Below the pieces are notes generated by a model. It was not told the origin of the DNA, did not search any database, and saw nothing but the letters and a program-made list of their open reading frames with translations. Of a stretch of 64,000 bases of DNA, positions 13,348-28,600 are shown piece after piece. The position numbers were made by a program, and so were the translations under genes. This DNA comes from Archivesica marissinica (taxonomy: Eukaryota > Mollusca > Bivalvia > Venerida > Vesicomyidae). The stretch lies in assembly GCA_014843695.1 (NCBI GenBank), contig CM026395.1, forward strand, positions 47,646,813-47,710,812, written 5' to 3'. Numbering within the stretch: position 1 is the stretch's first letter; each line of letters begins with the position of its first letter.

Positions 13348-13510
13348 GAGTAACGACCGACTGTATTTAAGCATCGAGTAACGACCGACTGGGTTTAAGC
13401 ATCGAGGAACGACCGACTAGGTTTAAGCATCGAGTAACGACCGACTGTATTTAAGCATCGAGTAACGACCGACTGGGTTTAAGCATAGAGGAACGACCGA
13501 CGTCTTTTAA
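13348..13510. repeat. 28-bp minisatellite (CGGTCG type), about 6 units, left arm
   Basis: On the minus strand the unit contains CGGTCGTTCCTCGATGCTTA plus AACCCAGT. About six units here against about 27 in the right arm (35,628-36,386). Its edge cuts into exon 2. Confidence 0.92.
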
Positions 13511-13565
13511 TTACCACTTCAACAGTAAACAATATTGATCATAATAATCACAATACCACTTAAAG

Positions 13566-14821
<1,256 letters not shown>

Positions 14822-14925
14822 ATGTTATACATAAATTCCATTGCATTGAAATATACAAACGTTACAACTCGTAGTCGGCCTAATACACACACACGTAGTA
14901 AATACAAATGTAAGTTCTCATATCT

Positions 14926-15045
14926 TATCAATAGAATCACATATCTTATCAATAGAATCACATATCTTATCAATAGAATCACATATCTTATCAATAGAAT
15001 CACATATCTTATCAATAGAATCACATATCTTATCAATAAACTATC
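14926..15045. repeat. 21-bp minisatellite, about 6 units, left arm
   Basis: On the minus strand the unit contains TATTGATAAGATATGTGATT. Only about six units here; the right arm has about 38 (34,668-35,466). Confidence 0.92.
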
Positions 15046-15446
15046 TATATAATTATGATGACTATTTCGGTAGACATTTCTGAACATATTATTTCGCATG
15101 TGTAACATTCACCTTAATAATATGACTGTACTTGTCTTGAAAATCTAACATTTGTAACCACAACAAGGAACACAAAATTGTTACGATTCAAAATACATAA
15201 TTACAAATATAAAAAATTACACACGAATCGGTCGTATCCAAAACGCTGAATGCCCTCGGCTATTTTCACAAATTTTAAATTCGTGCAAAATACGCCACCT
15301 ATCTGCGTTAAGCCACCTATCGGCGTTTACCTAGCACGGGAAATCAAGTTCTGTCTAATTCTCTTCATCAAACGACAGCAATTATATAAGTTGCTAAAAC
15401 TAGTGTGTATAATCTTTAAAACGACATGTCATAGCAAAAAGCAAAT

Positions 15447-15598
15447 AAAATGCATTTGTTCACGTATAAATGCATTTGTTCACGTATAAATGCATTTGTT
15501 CATGTATAAATGCATTTGTTCACGTATAAATGCATTTGTTCACGTATAAATGCATTTGTTCACATATAAATGCATTTGTTCACGTATAAATGCATTGC
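15447..15598. repeat. 20-bp minisatellite (GCATTTG type), about 7 units, left arm
   Basis: Unit TGCATTTGTTCACGTATAAA repeated about seven times with single-base variants. The right arm has about one unit near 34,236-34,263, so this expansion is left-specific. Confidence 0.9.
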
Positions 15599-16131
15599 TA
15601 CTACAAATTCATCCGAACACATTCGAACATTAACATTGAAACAATAAAGAGTGTTTTGTGGATTAAACGTACGATTTCATATAACGTTCATCCCTGCTCC
15701 CGAATTGACGCTTGTTTGTCATCGGAGTCAATACTAAACGCAGATAATGTCGTTTGGAGATAATTTAACTAAGAATAGTCACAAATATGAGATATAACGG
15801 TAAATCTGCAACATAAATCGTGTTATTCAGGATACACTAGTTGTATTACGCATGTATGTTTACATTATTTTGTTATGTCAACAAACCGCGTATACGACGT
15901 TCGTTTATTAGTTGAATACTCAGTATTTGAGGCAAATATTTGGGGGGAAACTATACCATATAATAAGAAAATACATACTGTAGAAATTTGTGTTTTCACT
16001 GATGTAGTGCGCTTTAAGTAACTCTAGCAATGTGCTTTACAATTAATAAAAACCAATAATTACATGTATTGAGCAAAATACTATTATATCTGATAGTGTC
16101 CATGAATGGACGGAGATAAGCTATTTGACGT

Positions 16132-16370
16132 CACCCCTTAAAATGCTGAGTAAATTGGAAGTAATATGCAAACAACATAGATCAAGATCATCCGTAGCAT
16201 AACGCCACATTTGATCAGGATCTATGTTACTTGCTATTCAACCAAGTAGTTTAGCTCGACTATCTGAATAGCACAGCATAGAGCCTGGTCAGATGGCACG
16301 TTCAGTGCAGTCTGATCTGACTATGCTGTTAGCAAAATCAACTTTGTTGTGAGTAGCATTTTAAGGGATA
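16132..16370. mobile_element. Candidate MITE in HSPA12 intron 1, left arm
   Basis: About 240 bp bounded by inverted CCCTTAAAATGCT / AGCATTTTAAGGG ends, with inner sub-palindromes around GATCAGGATCTATGTT and AGCATAGAGCCTGGTC. It has no coding capacity. A diverged copy lies at the matching place in the right arm (33,574-33,816). The target duplication is unclear. Confidence 0.5.
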
Positions 16371-16481
16371 AAATAGATAATGACAAAACGTATGGGGTGT
16401 TAGTCGCAGCATAAATAAATCAAACTAAATACATATATTACCCTAAGTTGTTTATTTGACGACGATACATAAGCGTTATAC

Positions 16482-16790
16482 CTTATTGCATTGACTGGAT
16501 ATCCGCATCTTGAACCGCCTGAAATAGAACCAATCGTGATGCTTGCTGTCAAGAGTCAGGTCACTGTAGTTATCCTCCGCTGCGTACCCGAACGAATGAA
16601 ACTGTCCATTTGGGCGGAATAGGATACAGGACGGAGTTTTCTGAGAAATGACAGCATTTGATCCGGCAATCCATAAATTGGCATTCACTTGAGTTGGGTC
16701 TTTTTCAAATTCGTGACGAAAGGAGAATGCGTACCCAGAATATGTTGTTCCAAAATCAATGGCTACCACAAGCAGCGGTTCCCCTGACAT
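16482..16790 (-). CDS. HSPA12-like HSP70, left copy, exon 1 (N-terminus)
   Basis: A 309-nt first coding exon, 103 codons, starting at ATG 16,790 in a TCACC-ATG context and ending AAG|GTATAA. It encodes the N-terminal nucleotide-binding motif VVAIDFGTTYSGYAFSF (phosphate-1 loop), then KTPSCILFRPNGQ and DWFYFRRFKM, characteristic of HSPA12-type proteins. The right copy differs at roughly seven residues. About 110 bp upstream is shared 5' sequence, after which the 25-bp minisatellite begins, so any promoter must lie in that short strip or in the array. Start chosen because the phosphate-1 loop begins a few residues in, as in the family. Confidence 0.86.
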
Positions 16791-16896
16791 GGTGATTTAT
16801 CTGATATTAAAGAAATTCAAATGTCATACATGTAGAACACAAAGCCAAGTACAAACACAACATGTTGTGAAGCAAATATATCGATTCACAGAGTTG

Positions 16897-19800
16897 ACAT
16901 GTATAGGATATACGGGATGGTTGATATATAGGATATAAGGGAGGGTTGATATATAGGATATAAGGGAGGGTTGATATATAGGATATACGGGAGGGTTGAT
17001 ATATAGGATATAATGGAGGGTTGATATATAGGGTATACGGGAGGGTTGATATATAGGATATAAGGGAGGGTTGATATATAGGATATACGGGAGGGTTGAT
17101 ATATAGGATATAAGGGAGGGTTGATATATAGGGTATACGTGAGGGTTGATATATAGGGTATAAGGGAGGGTTGATATATAGGATATAAGGGATGGTTGAT
17201 ATATAGGGTATACGGGAGGGTTGATATATAGGGTATAAGGCAGGGTTGATATATAGGGTATACGGCAGGGTTGATATATAGGATATACGGGAGGGTTGAT
17301 ATATAGGATATAAGGGAGGGTTGATATATAGGATATAAGGGAGGGTTGATGTATAGGGTATACGGGAGGGTTGATATATAGGGTATAAGGGAGGGTTGAT
17401 ATATAGGATATACGGGAGGGTTGATATATAGGGTATAAGGGAGGGTTGATATATAGGGTATAAGGGAGGGTTGATATATAGGGTATACGGGAGGGTTGAT
17501 ATATAGGGTATAAGGGAGGGTTGATATATAGGGTATACGGGAGGGTTGATATATAGGGTATAAGGGAGGGTTGATATATAGGGTATAAGGGAGGGTTGAT
17601 ATATAGGGTATAAGGGAGGGTTGATATATAGGATATAAGGGAGGGTTGATATATAGGGTATACGGGAGGGTTGATATATAGGGTATACGGGAGGGTTGAT
17701 ATATAGGGTATAAGGGAGGGTTGATATATAGGGTATACGGGATGGTTGATATATAGGGTATAAGGGAGGGTTGATATATAGGGTATACGGGAGGGTTGAT
17801 ATATAGGGTATAAGGGAGGGTTGATATATAGGGTATAAGGGAGGGTTGATATATAGGATATAAGGGAGGGTTGATATATAGGGTATACGGGAGGGTTGAT
17901 ATATAGGGTATACGGGAGGGTTGATATATAGGGTATAAGGCAGGGTTGATATATAGGGTATAAGGGATAGTTGATATATAGGATATAAGGCAGGGTTGAT
18001 ATATAGGATATACGGGAGGGTTGATATATAGGATATAAGGGAGGGTTGATATATAGGATATAAGGGAGGGTTGATATATAGGGTATAAGGGAGGGTTGAT
18101 ATAGGGTATAAGGGAGGTTGATTATAGGGTATAGGGAGGGTTGATATATAGGGTATAAGGGAGGGTTGATATATAGGGTATACGGGAGGGTTGATATATA
18201 GGGATAAGGGAGGGTGATATATAGGGTATGATATAAGGGAGGGTTGATATATAGGGTATAAGGGAGGGTTGATATATAGGGTATAAGGGAGGGTTGATAT
18301 ATAGGGTATACGGGAGGGTTGATATATAGGGTATAAGGGAGGGTTGATATATAGGGTATAAGGGAGGGTTGATATATAGGGTATAAGGGAGGGTTGATAT
18401 ATAGGATATAAGGGAGGGTTGATATATAGGGTATAAGGGAGGGTTGATATATAGGGTATAAGGGAGGGTTGATATATAGGGTATAAGGGAGGGTTGATAT
18501 ATAGGGTATAAGGGAGGGTTGATATATAGGGTATAAGGGAGGGTTGATATATAGGGTATACGGGAGGGTTGATATATAGGATATAAGGGAGGGTTGATAT
18601 ATAGGATATAAGGGAGGGTTGATATATAGGGTATAAGGGAGGGTTGATATATAGGGTATAAGGGAGGTTGATATATAGGGTATAAGGGATGGTTGATATA
18701 TAGGATATACGGGAGGGTTGATATATAGGATATAAGGGATGGTTGATATATAGGGTATACGGGAGGGTTGATATATAGGGTATAAGGCATGGTTGATATA
18801 TAGGGTATAAGGGAGGGTTGATGTATAGGATATAAGGGAGGGTTGATATATAGGATATAAGGGATAGTTGATATATAGGGTATACGGGAGGGATGATATA
18901 TAGGGTATAAGGCAGGGTTGATATATAGGGTATAAGGCAGGGTTGATATATAGGATATAAGGCAGGGTTGATGCATAGGGTATATGGGAGGGTTGATATA
19001 TAGGATATAAGGCAGGGTTGATATATAGGGTATACGGGATGGTTGATATATAGGGTATACGGGAGGGTTGATATATAGGGTATAAGGGATGGTTGATATA
19101 TAGGGTATACGGGATGGTTGATGTATAGGGTATACGGGATGGTTGATATATAGGGTATACGGTATGGTTGATATATAGGGTATACGGGAGGGTTGGTATA
19201 TAGGGTATATGGGAGGGTTGATATATAGGGTATAAGGGATGGTTGATATATAGGGTATACGGGATGGTTGATATATAGGGTATACGGGAGGGTTGATATA
19301 TAGGGTATACGGGATGGTTGATATATAGGGATAGGAGGTTGTATATGGGATAGGGAGGGTTGATATATAGGGTATAAGGGAGGGTTGATATATAGGGTAT
19401 ACGGGAGGGTTGATATATAGGGTATAAGGCAGGGTTGATATATAGGGTATAAGGGAGGGTTGATATATAGGATATACGGGAGGGTTGATATATAGGGTAT
19501 ACGGGAGGTTGATATATAGGGTATAAGGGAGGGTTGATATATAGGTATAAGGGAGGGTTGATATATAGGGTATACGGGAGGGTTGATATATAGGATATAA
19601 GGGAGGGTTGATATATAGGGTATACGGGAGGGTTGATATATAGGGTATAAGGGATGGTTGATATATAGGGTATAAGGGAGGGTTGATATATAGGGTATAC
19701 GGGAGGGTTGATATATAGGGTATACGGGAGGGTTGATATATAGGGTATACGGGAGGGTTGATATATAGGATATAAGGGAGGGTTGATATATAGGGTATAA

Positions 19801-21649
19801 GGGAGGGTTGATATATAGGGTATAAGGGAGGGTTGATATATAGGGTATAAGGGAGGGTTGATATATAGGGTATAAGGGAGGGTTGATATATAGGGTATAA
19901 GGGAGGGTTGATATATAGGGTATAAGGGAGGGTTGATATATAGGGTATAAGGGAGGGTTGATATATAGGGTATACGGGAGGGTTGATATATAGGGTATAC
20001 GGGAGGGTTGATATATAGGGTATACGGGAGGGTTGATATATAGGGTATAAGGGAGGGTTGATATATAGGGTATAAGGGAGGGTTGATATATAGGGTATAA
20101 GGGAGGGTTGATATATAGGGTATACGGGAGGGTTGATATATAGGGTATAAGGGAGGGTTGATATATAGGGTATAAGGGAGGGTTGATATATAGGGTATAA
20201 GGGAGGGTTGATATATAGGGTATAAGGGAGGGTTGATATATAGGGTATAAGGGAGGGTTGATATATAGGGTATAAGGGAGGGTTGATATATAGGGTATAA
20301 GGGAGGGTTGATATATAGGGTATAAGGGAGGGTTGATATATAGGGTATAAGGGAGGGTTGATATATAGGGTATAAGGCAGGGTTGATATATAGGGTATAA
20401 GGGAGGGTTGATATATAGGGTATAAGGGAGGGTTGATATATAGGGTATACGGGAGGGTTGATATATAGGGTATAAGGGAGGGTTGATATATAGGGTATAA
20501 GGGAGGGTTGATATATAGGGTATAAGGGAGGGTTGATATATAGGGTATACGGGAGGGTTGATATATAGGGTATAAGGGAGGGTTGATATATAGGATATAA
20601 GGGAGGGTTGATATATAGGGTATAAGGGAGGGTTGATATATAGGATATAAGGGAGGGTTGATATATAGGATATAAGGGAGGGTTGATATATAGGGTATAA
20701 GGGAGGGTTGATATATAGGGTATAAGGGAGGGTTGATATATAGGGTATAAGGGAGGGTTGATATATAGGGTATAAGGGAGGGTTGATATATAGGGTATAA
20801 GGGAGGGTTGATATATAGGGTATAAGGGAGGGTTGATATATAGGGTATAAGGGAGGGTTGATATATAGGGTATAAGGGAGGGTTGATATATAGGGTATAA
20901 GGCAGGGTTGATATATAGGGTATAAGGGAGGGTTGATATATAGGGTATAAGGGAGGGTTGATATATAGGGTATAAGGGAGGGTTGATATATAGGGTATAA
21001 GGCAGGGTTGATATATAGGGTATAAGGGAGGGTTGATATATAGGGTATAAGGGAGGGTTGATATATAGGGTATACGGGAGGGTTGATATATAGGGTATAA
21101 GGCAGGGTTGATATATAGGGTATATGGGAGGGTTGATATATAGGGTATATGGGAGGGTTGATATATAGGGTATACGGGAGGGTTGATATATAGGGTATAC
21201 GGGAGGGTTGATATATAGGGTATAAGGGAGGGTTGATATATAGGGTATACGGGATGGTTGATATATAGGGTATAAGGGAGGGTTGATATATAGGGTATAC
21301 GGGAGGGTTGATATATAGGGTATAAGGGAGGGTTGATATATAGGGTATAAGGGAGGGTTGATATATAGGAATAGGGAGGGTTGATATATATATACGGAGG
21401 GTTGATATATAGGGTATAAGGGAGGGTTGATATATAGGGTATACGGGAGGGTTGATATATAGGATATACGGGAGGGTTGATATATAGGGTATACGGGAGG
21501 GTTGATATATAGGGTATAAGGGAGGGTTGATATATAGGGTATAAGGGAGGGTTGATATATAGGGTATAAGGGAGGGTTGATATATAGGGTATACGGGAGG
21601 GTTGATATATAGGGTATACGGGAGGGTTGATATATAGGGTATAAGGGAT
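16897..21649. repeat. 25-bp minisatellite, left half
   Basis: 25-bp units with core GGTTGATATATAGGGTATAA plus GGGAG, about 190 copies, with A/G (GGATA or GGGTA) and A/C (TAAGG or TACGG) variants. Every minus-strand frame is open, giving a fake protein of repeated PYTLYINPPLYPIYQP. It runs into the N gap and reappears inverted beyond it. Confidence 0.97.
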
Positions 21650-22649
21650 NNNNNNNNNNNNNNNNNNNNNNNNNNNNNNNNNNNNNNNNNNNNNNNNNNN
21701 NNNNNNNNNNNNNNNNNNNNNNNNNNNNNNNNNNNNNNNNNNNNNNNNNNNNNNNNNNNNNNNNNNNNNNNNNNNNNNNNNNNNNNNNNNNNNNNNNNNN
21801 NNNNNNNNNNNNNNNNNNNNNNNNNNNNNNNNNNNNNNNNNNNNNNNNNNNNNNNNNNNNNNNNNNNNNNNNNNNNNNNNNNNNNNNNNNNNNNNNNNNN
21901 NNNNNNNNNNNNNNNNNNNNNNNNNNNNNNNNNNNNNNNNNNNNNNNNNNNNNNNNNNNNNNNNNNNNNNNNNNNNNNNNNNNNNNNNNNNNNNNNNNNN
22001 NNNNNNNNNNNNNNNNNNNNNNNNNNNNNNNNNNNNNNNNNNNNNNNNNNNNNNNNNNNNNNNNNNNNNNNNNNNNNNNNNNNNNNNNNNNNNNNNNNNN
22101 NNNNNNNNNNNNNNNNNNNNNNNNNNNNNNNNNNNNNNNNNNNNNNNNNNNNNNNNNNNNNNNNNNNNNNNNNNNNNNNNNNNNNNNNNNNNNNNNNNNN
22201 NNNNNNNNNNNNNNNNNNNNNNNNNNNNNNNNNNNNNNNNNNNNNNNNNNNNNNNNNNNNNNNNNNNNNNNNNNNNNNNNNNNNNNNNNNNNNNNNNNNN
22301 NNNNNNNNNNNNNNNNNNNNNNNNNNNNNNNNNNNNNNNNNNNNNNNNNNNNNNNNNNNNNNNNNNNNNNNNNNNNNNNNNNNNNNNNNNNNNNNNNNNN
22401 NNNNNNNNNNNNNNNNNNNNNNNNNNNNNNNNNNNNNNNNNNNNNNNNNNNNNNNNNNNNNNNNNNNNNNNNNNNNNNNNNNNNNNNNNNNNNNNNNNNN
22501 NNNNNNNNNNNNNNNNNNNNNNNNNNNNNNNNNNNNNNNNNNNNNNNNNNNNNNNNNNNNNNNNNNNNNNNNNNNNNNNNNNNNNNNNNNNNNNNNNNNN
22601 NNNNNNNNNNNNNNNNNNNNNNNNNNNNNNNNNNNNNNNNNNNNNNNNN
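21650..22649. other. Assembly gap, exactly 1,000 N
   Basis: A placeholder-sized run of N inside the 25-bp array. The repeat is in one orientation before it and the opposite after it, so the palindrome centre, or a scaffold misjoin, lies here. True length unknown. Confidence 0.99.
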
Positions 22650-25600
22650 ATATCCTATATATCAACCCTCCCGTATACCCTATATATCAACCCTCCCTTA
22701 TATCCTATATATCAACCCTCCCTTATACCCTATATATCAACCCTCCCTTATACCCTATATATCAACCCTCCCTTATACCCTATATATCAACCCTCCCTTA
22801 TATCCTATATATCAACCCTCCCGTATATCCTATATATCAACCCTCCCGTATACCCTATATATCAACCCTCCCGTATACCCTATATATCAACCCTCCCTTA
22901 TACCCTATATATCAACCCTCCCTTATACCCTATATATCAACCCTCCCTTATACCCTATATATCAACCCTCCCGTATACCCTATATATCAACCCTCCCTTA
23001 TACCCTATATATCAACCCTCCCTTATACCCTATATATCAACCCTCCCTTATACCCTATATATCAACCCTCCCTTATACCCTATATATCAACCCTCCCTTA
23101 TACCCTATATATCAACCCTCCCTTATATCCTATATATCAACCCTCCCTTATACCCTATATATCAACCCTCCCTTATACCCTATATATCAACCCTCCCGTA
23201 TACCCTATATATCAACCCTCCCTTATACCCTATATATCAACCCTCCCGTATACCCTATATATCAACCCTGCCTTATATCCTATATATCAACCCTCCCTTA
23301 TACCCTATATATCAACCCTCCCGTATACCCTATATATCAACCCTCCCTTATACCCTATATATCAACCCTCCCTTATACCCTATATATCAACCCTCCCGTA
23401 TACCCTATATATCAACCCTCCCTTATATCCTATATATCAACCCTCCCTTATACCCTATATATCAACCTCCCATATACCCTATATATCAACCCTCCCTTAT
23501 ATCCTATATATCAACCCTCCCTTATATCCTATATATCAACCCTCCCTTATATCCTATATATCAACCCTCCCTTATATCCTATATATCAACCCTCCCTTAT
23601 ACCCTATATATCAACCCTCCCTTATATCCTATATATCAACCATCCCGTATACCCTATATATCAACCCTCCCTTATACCCTATATATCAACCCTCCCTTAT
23701 ACCCTATATATCAACCCTCCCGTATACCCTATATATCAACCCTCCCTTATACCCTATATATCAACCCTCCCGTATACCCTATATATCAACCCTCCCTTAT
23801 ATCCTATATATCAACCCTCCCTTATATCCTATATATCAACCCTCCCTTATATCCTATATATCAACCCTCCCTTATACCCTATATATCAACCCTGCCTTAT
23901 ACCCTATATATCAACCCTCCCTTATACCCTATATATCAACCCTCCCTTATACCCTATATATCAACCCTCCCTTATACCCTATATATCAACCCTCCCTTAT
24001 ACCCTATATATCAACCCTCCCTTATACCCTATATATCAACCCTCCCGTATACCCTATATATCAACCCTCCCGTATACCCTATATATCAACCCTCCCTTAT
24101 ACCCTATATATCAACCCTCCCTTATACCCTATATATCAACCCTCCCGTATACCCTATATATCAACCCTCCCTATACCCTATATATCAACCCTCCCTTATA
24201 CCCTATATATCAACCCTCCCGTATACCCTATATATCAACCCTGCCTTATACCCTATATATCAACCCTCCCTATACCCTATATATCAACCCTCCCTTATAC
24301 CCTATATATCAACCCTCCCTTATACCCTATATATCAACCCTCCCGTATACCCTATATATCAACCCTCCCTTATACCCTATATATCAACCCTCCCGTATAC
24401 CCTATATATCAACCCTCCCTTATACCCTATATATCAACCCTCCCTTATACCCTTATCAACCCTCCCTTATACCCTATATATCAACCCTCCCTTATACCCT
24501 ATATATCAACCCTCCCGTATACCCTATATATCAACCCTCCCTATACCCTATATCAACCCTCCCTTATACCCTATATATCAACCCTCCCTTATACCCTATA
24601 TATCAACCCTCCCTTATACCCTATATATCAACCCTCCCTTATACCCTATATATCAACCCTCCCGTATACCCTATATATCAACCCTCCCTTATACCCTATA
24701 TATCAACCCTCCCGTATACCCTATATATCAACCCTCCCTTATACCCTATATATCAACCCTCCCTTATACCCTATATATCAACCCTCCCTTATACCCTATA
24801 TATCAACCCTCCCTTATACCCTATATATCAACCCTCCCGTATACCCTATATATCAACCCTCCCGTATACCCTATATATCAACCCTCCCTTATACCCTATA
24901 TATCAACCCTCCCGTATACCCTATATATCAACCCTCCCTTATACCCTATATATCAACCCTCCCTTATACCCTATATATCAACCCTCCCTTATACCCTATA
25001 TATCAACCCTCCCGTATACCCTATATATCAACCCTCCCGTATACCCTATATATCAACCCTCCCTTATACCCTATATATCAACCCTCCCTTATACCCTATA
25101 TATCAACCCTCCCTATACCCTATATATCAACCCTCCCTTATACCCTATATATCAACCCTCCCTTATATCCTATATATCAACCATCCCTTATACCCTATAT
25201 ATCAACCCTCCCGTATACCCTATATATCAACCCTCCCGTATACCCTATATATCAACCCTCCCTTATACCCTATATATCAACCCTCCCTTATACCCTATAT
25301 ATCAACCCTCCCGTATACCCTATATATCAACCCTCCCTTATACCCTATATATCAACCCTCCCGTATACCCTATATATCAACCCTCCCTTATACCCTATAT
25401 ATCAACCCTCCCTTATACCCTATATATCAACCCTCCCTTATATCCTATATATCAACCATCCCTTATACCCTATATATCAACCCTCCCGTATACCCTATAT
25501 ATCAACCCTCCCGTATACCCTATATATCAACCCTCCCTTATACCCTATATATCAACCCTCCCGTATATCCTATATATCAACCCTCCCTTATACCCTATAT

Positions 25601-28600
25601 ATCAACCCTGCCTTATACCCTATATATCAACCCTGCCTTATACCCTATATATCAACCCTCCCTTATACCCTATATATCAACCCTCCCGTATATCCTATAT
25701 ATCAACCCTCCCTTATATCCTATATATCAACCCTCCCGTATACCCTATATATCAACCCTCCCGTATACCCTATATATCAACCCTCCCGTATACCCTATAT
25801 ATCAACCCTCCCGTATACCCTATATATCAACCATCCCGTATACCCTATATATCAACCATCCCTTATACCCTATATATCAACCCTCCCGTATACCCTATAT
25901 ATCAACCCTCCCGTATACCCTATATATCAACCCTCCCTTATACCCTATATATCAACCCTCCCTTATACCCTATATATCAACCCTCCCTTATACCCTATAT
26001 ATCAACCCTCCCTTATACCCTATATATCAACCCTCCCTTATACCCTATATATCAACCCTCCCGTATACCCTATATATCAACCCTCCCTTATATCCTATAT
26101 ATCAACCCTCCCGTATACCCTATATATCAACCTCCTATACCTATATATCAACCCTCCCTTATACCCTATATATCAACCCTCCCGTATACCCTATATATCA
26201 ACCCTCCCTTATACCCTATATATCAACCCTCCCTTATACCCTATATATCAACCCTCCCTTATACCCTATATATCAACCCTCCCGTATACCCTATATATCA
26301 ACCCTCCCGTATACCCTATATATCAACCCTCCCGTATACCCTATATATCAACCCTCCCTTATACCCTATATATCAACCCTCCCTTATACCCTATATATCA
26401 ACCCTCCCTTATACCCTATATATCAACCCTCCCTTATACCCTATATATCAACCCTCCCTTATACCCTATATATCAACCCTCCCTTATACCCTATATATCA
26501 ACCCTCCCTTATACCCTATATATCAACCCTCCCTTATATCCTATATATCAACCCTCCCGTATACCCTATATATCAACCCTCCCGTATACCCTATATATCA
26601 ACCCTCCCGTATACCCTATATATCAACCCTCCCTTATACCCTATATATCAACCCTCCCTTATACCCTATATATCAACCCTCCCTTATACCCTATATATCA
26701 ACCCTCCCTTATACCCTATATATCAACCCTCCCTTATACCCTATATATCAACCCTCCCTTATACCCTATATATCAACCCTCCCTTATACCCTATATATCA
26801 ACCCTCCCTTATACCCTATATATCAACCCTCCCGTATACCCTATATATCAACCCTCCCGTATACCCTATATATCAACCCTCCCTTATACCCTATATATCA
26901 ACCCTCCTTATACCCTATATATCAACCCTCCCTTATACCCTATATATCAACCCTCCCTTATACCCTATATATCAACCCTCCCTTATACCCTATATATCAA
27001 CCCTCCCTTATACCCTATATATCAACCCTCCCTTATACCCTATATATCAACCCTCCCTTATACCCTATATATCAACCCTCCCGTATACCCTATATATCAA
27101 CCCTCCCTTATACCCTATATATCAACCCTCCCTTATACCCTATATATCAACCCTCCCGTATACCCTATATATCAACCCTCCCTTATACCCTATATATCAA
27201 CCCTCCCGTATACCCTATATATCAACCCTCCCTTATATCCTATATATCAACCCTCCCTTATATCCTATATATCAACCCTCCCTTATATCCTATATATCAA
27301 CCCTCCCTTATACCCTATATATCAACCCTGCCTTATACCCTATATATCAACCCTCCCTTATACCCTATATATCAACCCTCCCGTATACCCTATATATCAA
27401 CCCTCCCTTATACCCTATATATCAACCCTCCCTTATATCCTATATATCAACCCTCCCTTATATCCTATATATCAACCCTCCCGTATACCCTATATATCAA
27501 CCCTCCCGTATACCCTATATATCAACCCTCCCTTATATCCTATATATCAACCCTCCCTTATATCCTATATATCAACCCTCCCTTATATCCTATATATCAA
27601 CCCTCCCTTATATCCTATATATCAACCCTCCCTTATACCCTATATATCAACCCTCCCTTATACCCTATATATCAACCCTCCCTTATATCCTATATATCAA
27701 CCCTCCCTTATATCCTATATATCAACCCTCCCGTATACCCTATATATCAACCCTCCCGTATACCCTATATATCAACCCTCCCTTATACCCTATATATCAA
27801 CCCTCCCTATACCCTATATATCAACCCTCCCATACCCTATATATCAACCCTCCTTATACCCTATATATACCCTCCCTATACCCTTATATAACCCTCCCTT
27901 ATACCCTATATATCAACCCTCCCTTATACCCTATATATCAACCCTCCCGTATACCCTATATATCAACCCTTATACCCTATATATCAACCCTCCCTATACC
28001 CTATATATCAACCCTCCCATACCTATACCTATATATCAACCCTCCCTTATACCCTATATATCAACCCTCCCTTATACCCTATATATCAACCCTCCCGTAT
28101 ACCCTATATATCAACCCTCCCGTATACCCTATATATCAACCCTCCCTTATACCCTATATATCAACCCTCCCGTATACCCTATATATCAACCCTCCCTTAT
28201 ATCCTATATATCAACCCTCCCTTATATCCTATATATCAACCCTCCCTTATACCCTATATATCAACCCTCCCGTATACCCTATATATCAACCCTCCCGTAT
28301 ACCCTATATATCAACCCTCCCTTATATCCTATATATCAACCCTCCCTTATACCCTATATATCAACCCTCCCTTATATCCTATATATCAACCCTCCCTTAT
28401 ACCCTATATATCAACCCTCCCTTATATCCTATATATCAACCCTCCCTTATATCCTATATATCAACCATCCCTTATATCCTATATATCAACCCTCCCTTAT
28501 ATCCTATATATCAACCCTCCCTTATACCCTATATATCAACCCTCCCTTATATCCTATATATCAACCCTCCCTTATACCCTATATATCAACCCTCCCGTAT

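Noticed and set aside
16807..22665. 1,952-aa ORF on the minus strand
   Set aside because: 25-bp repeat open in all minus frames and bridged by 1,000 N; artefact.
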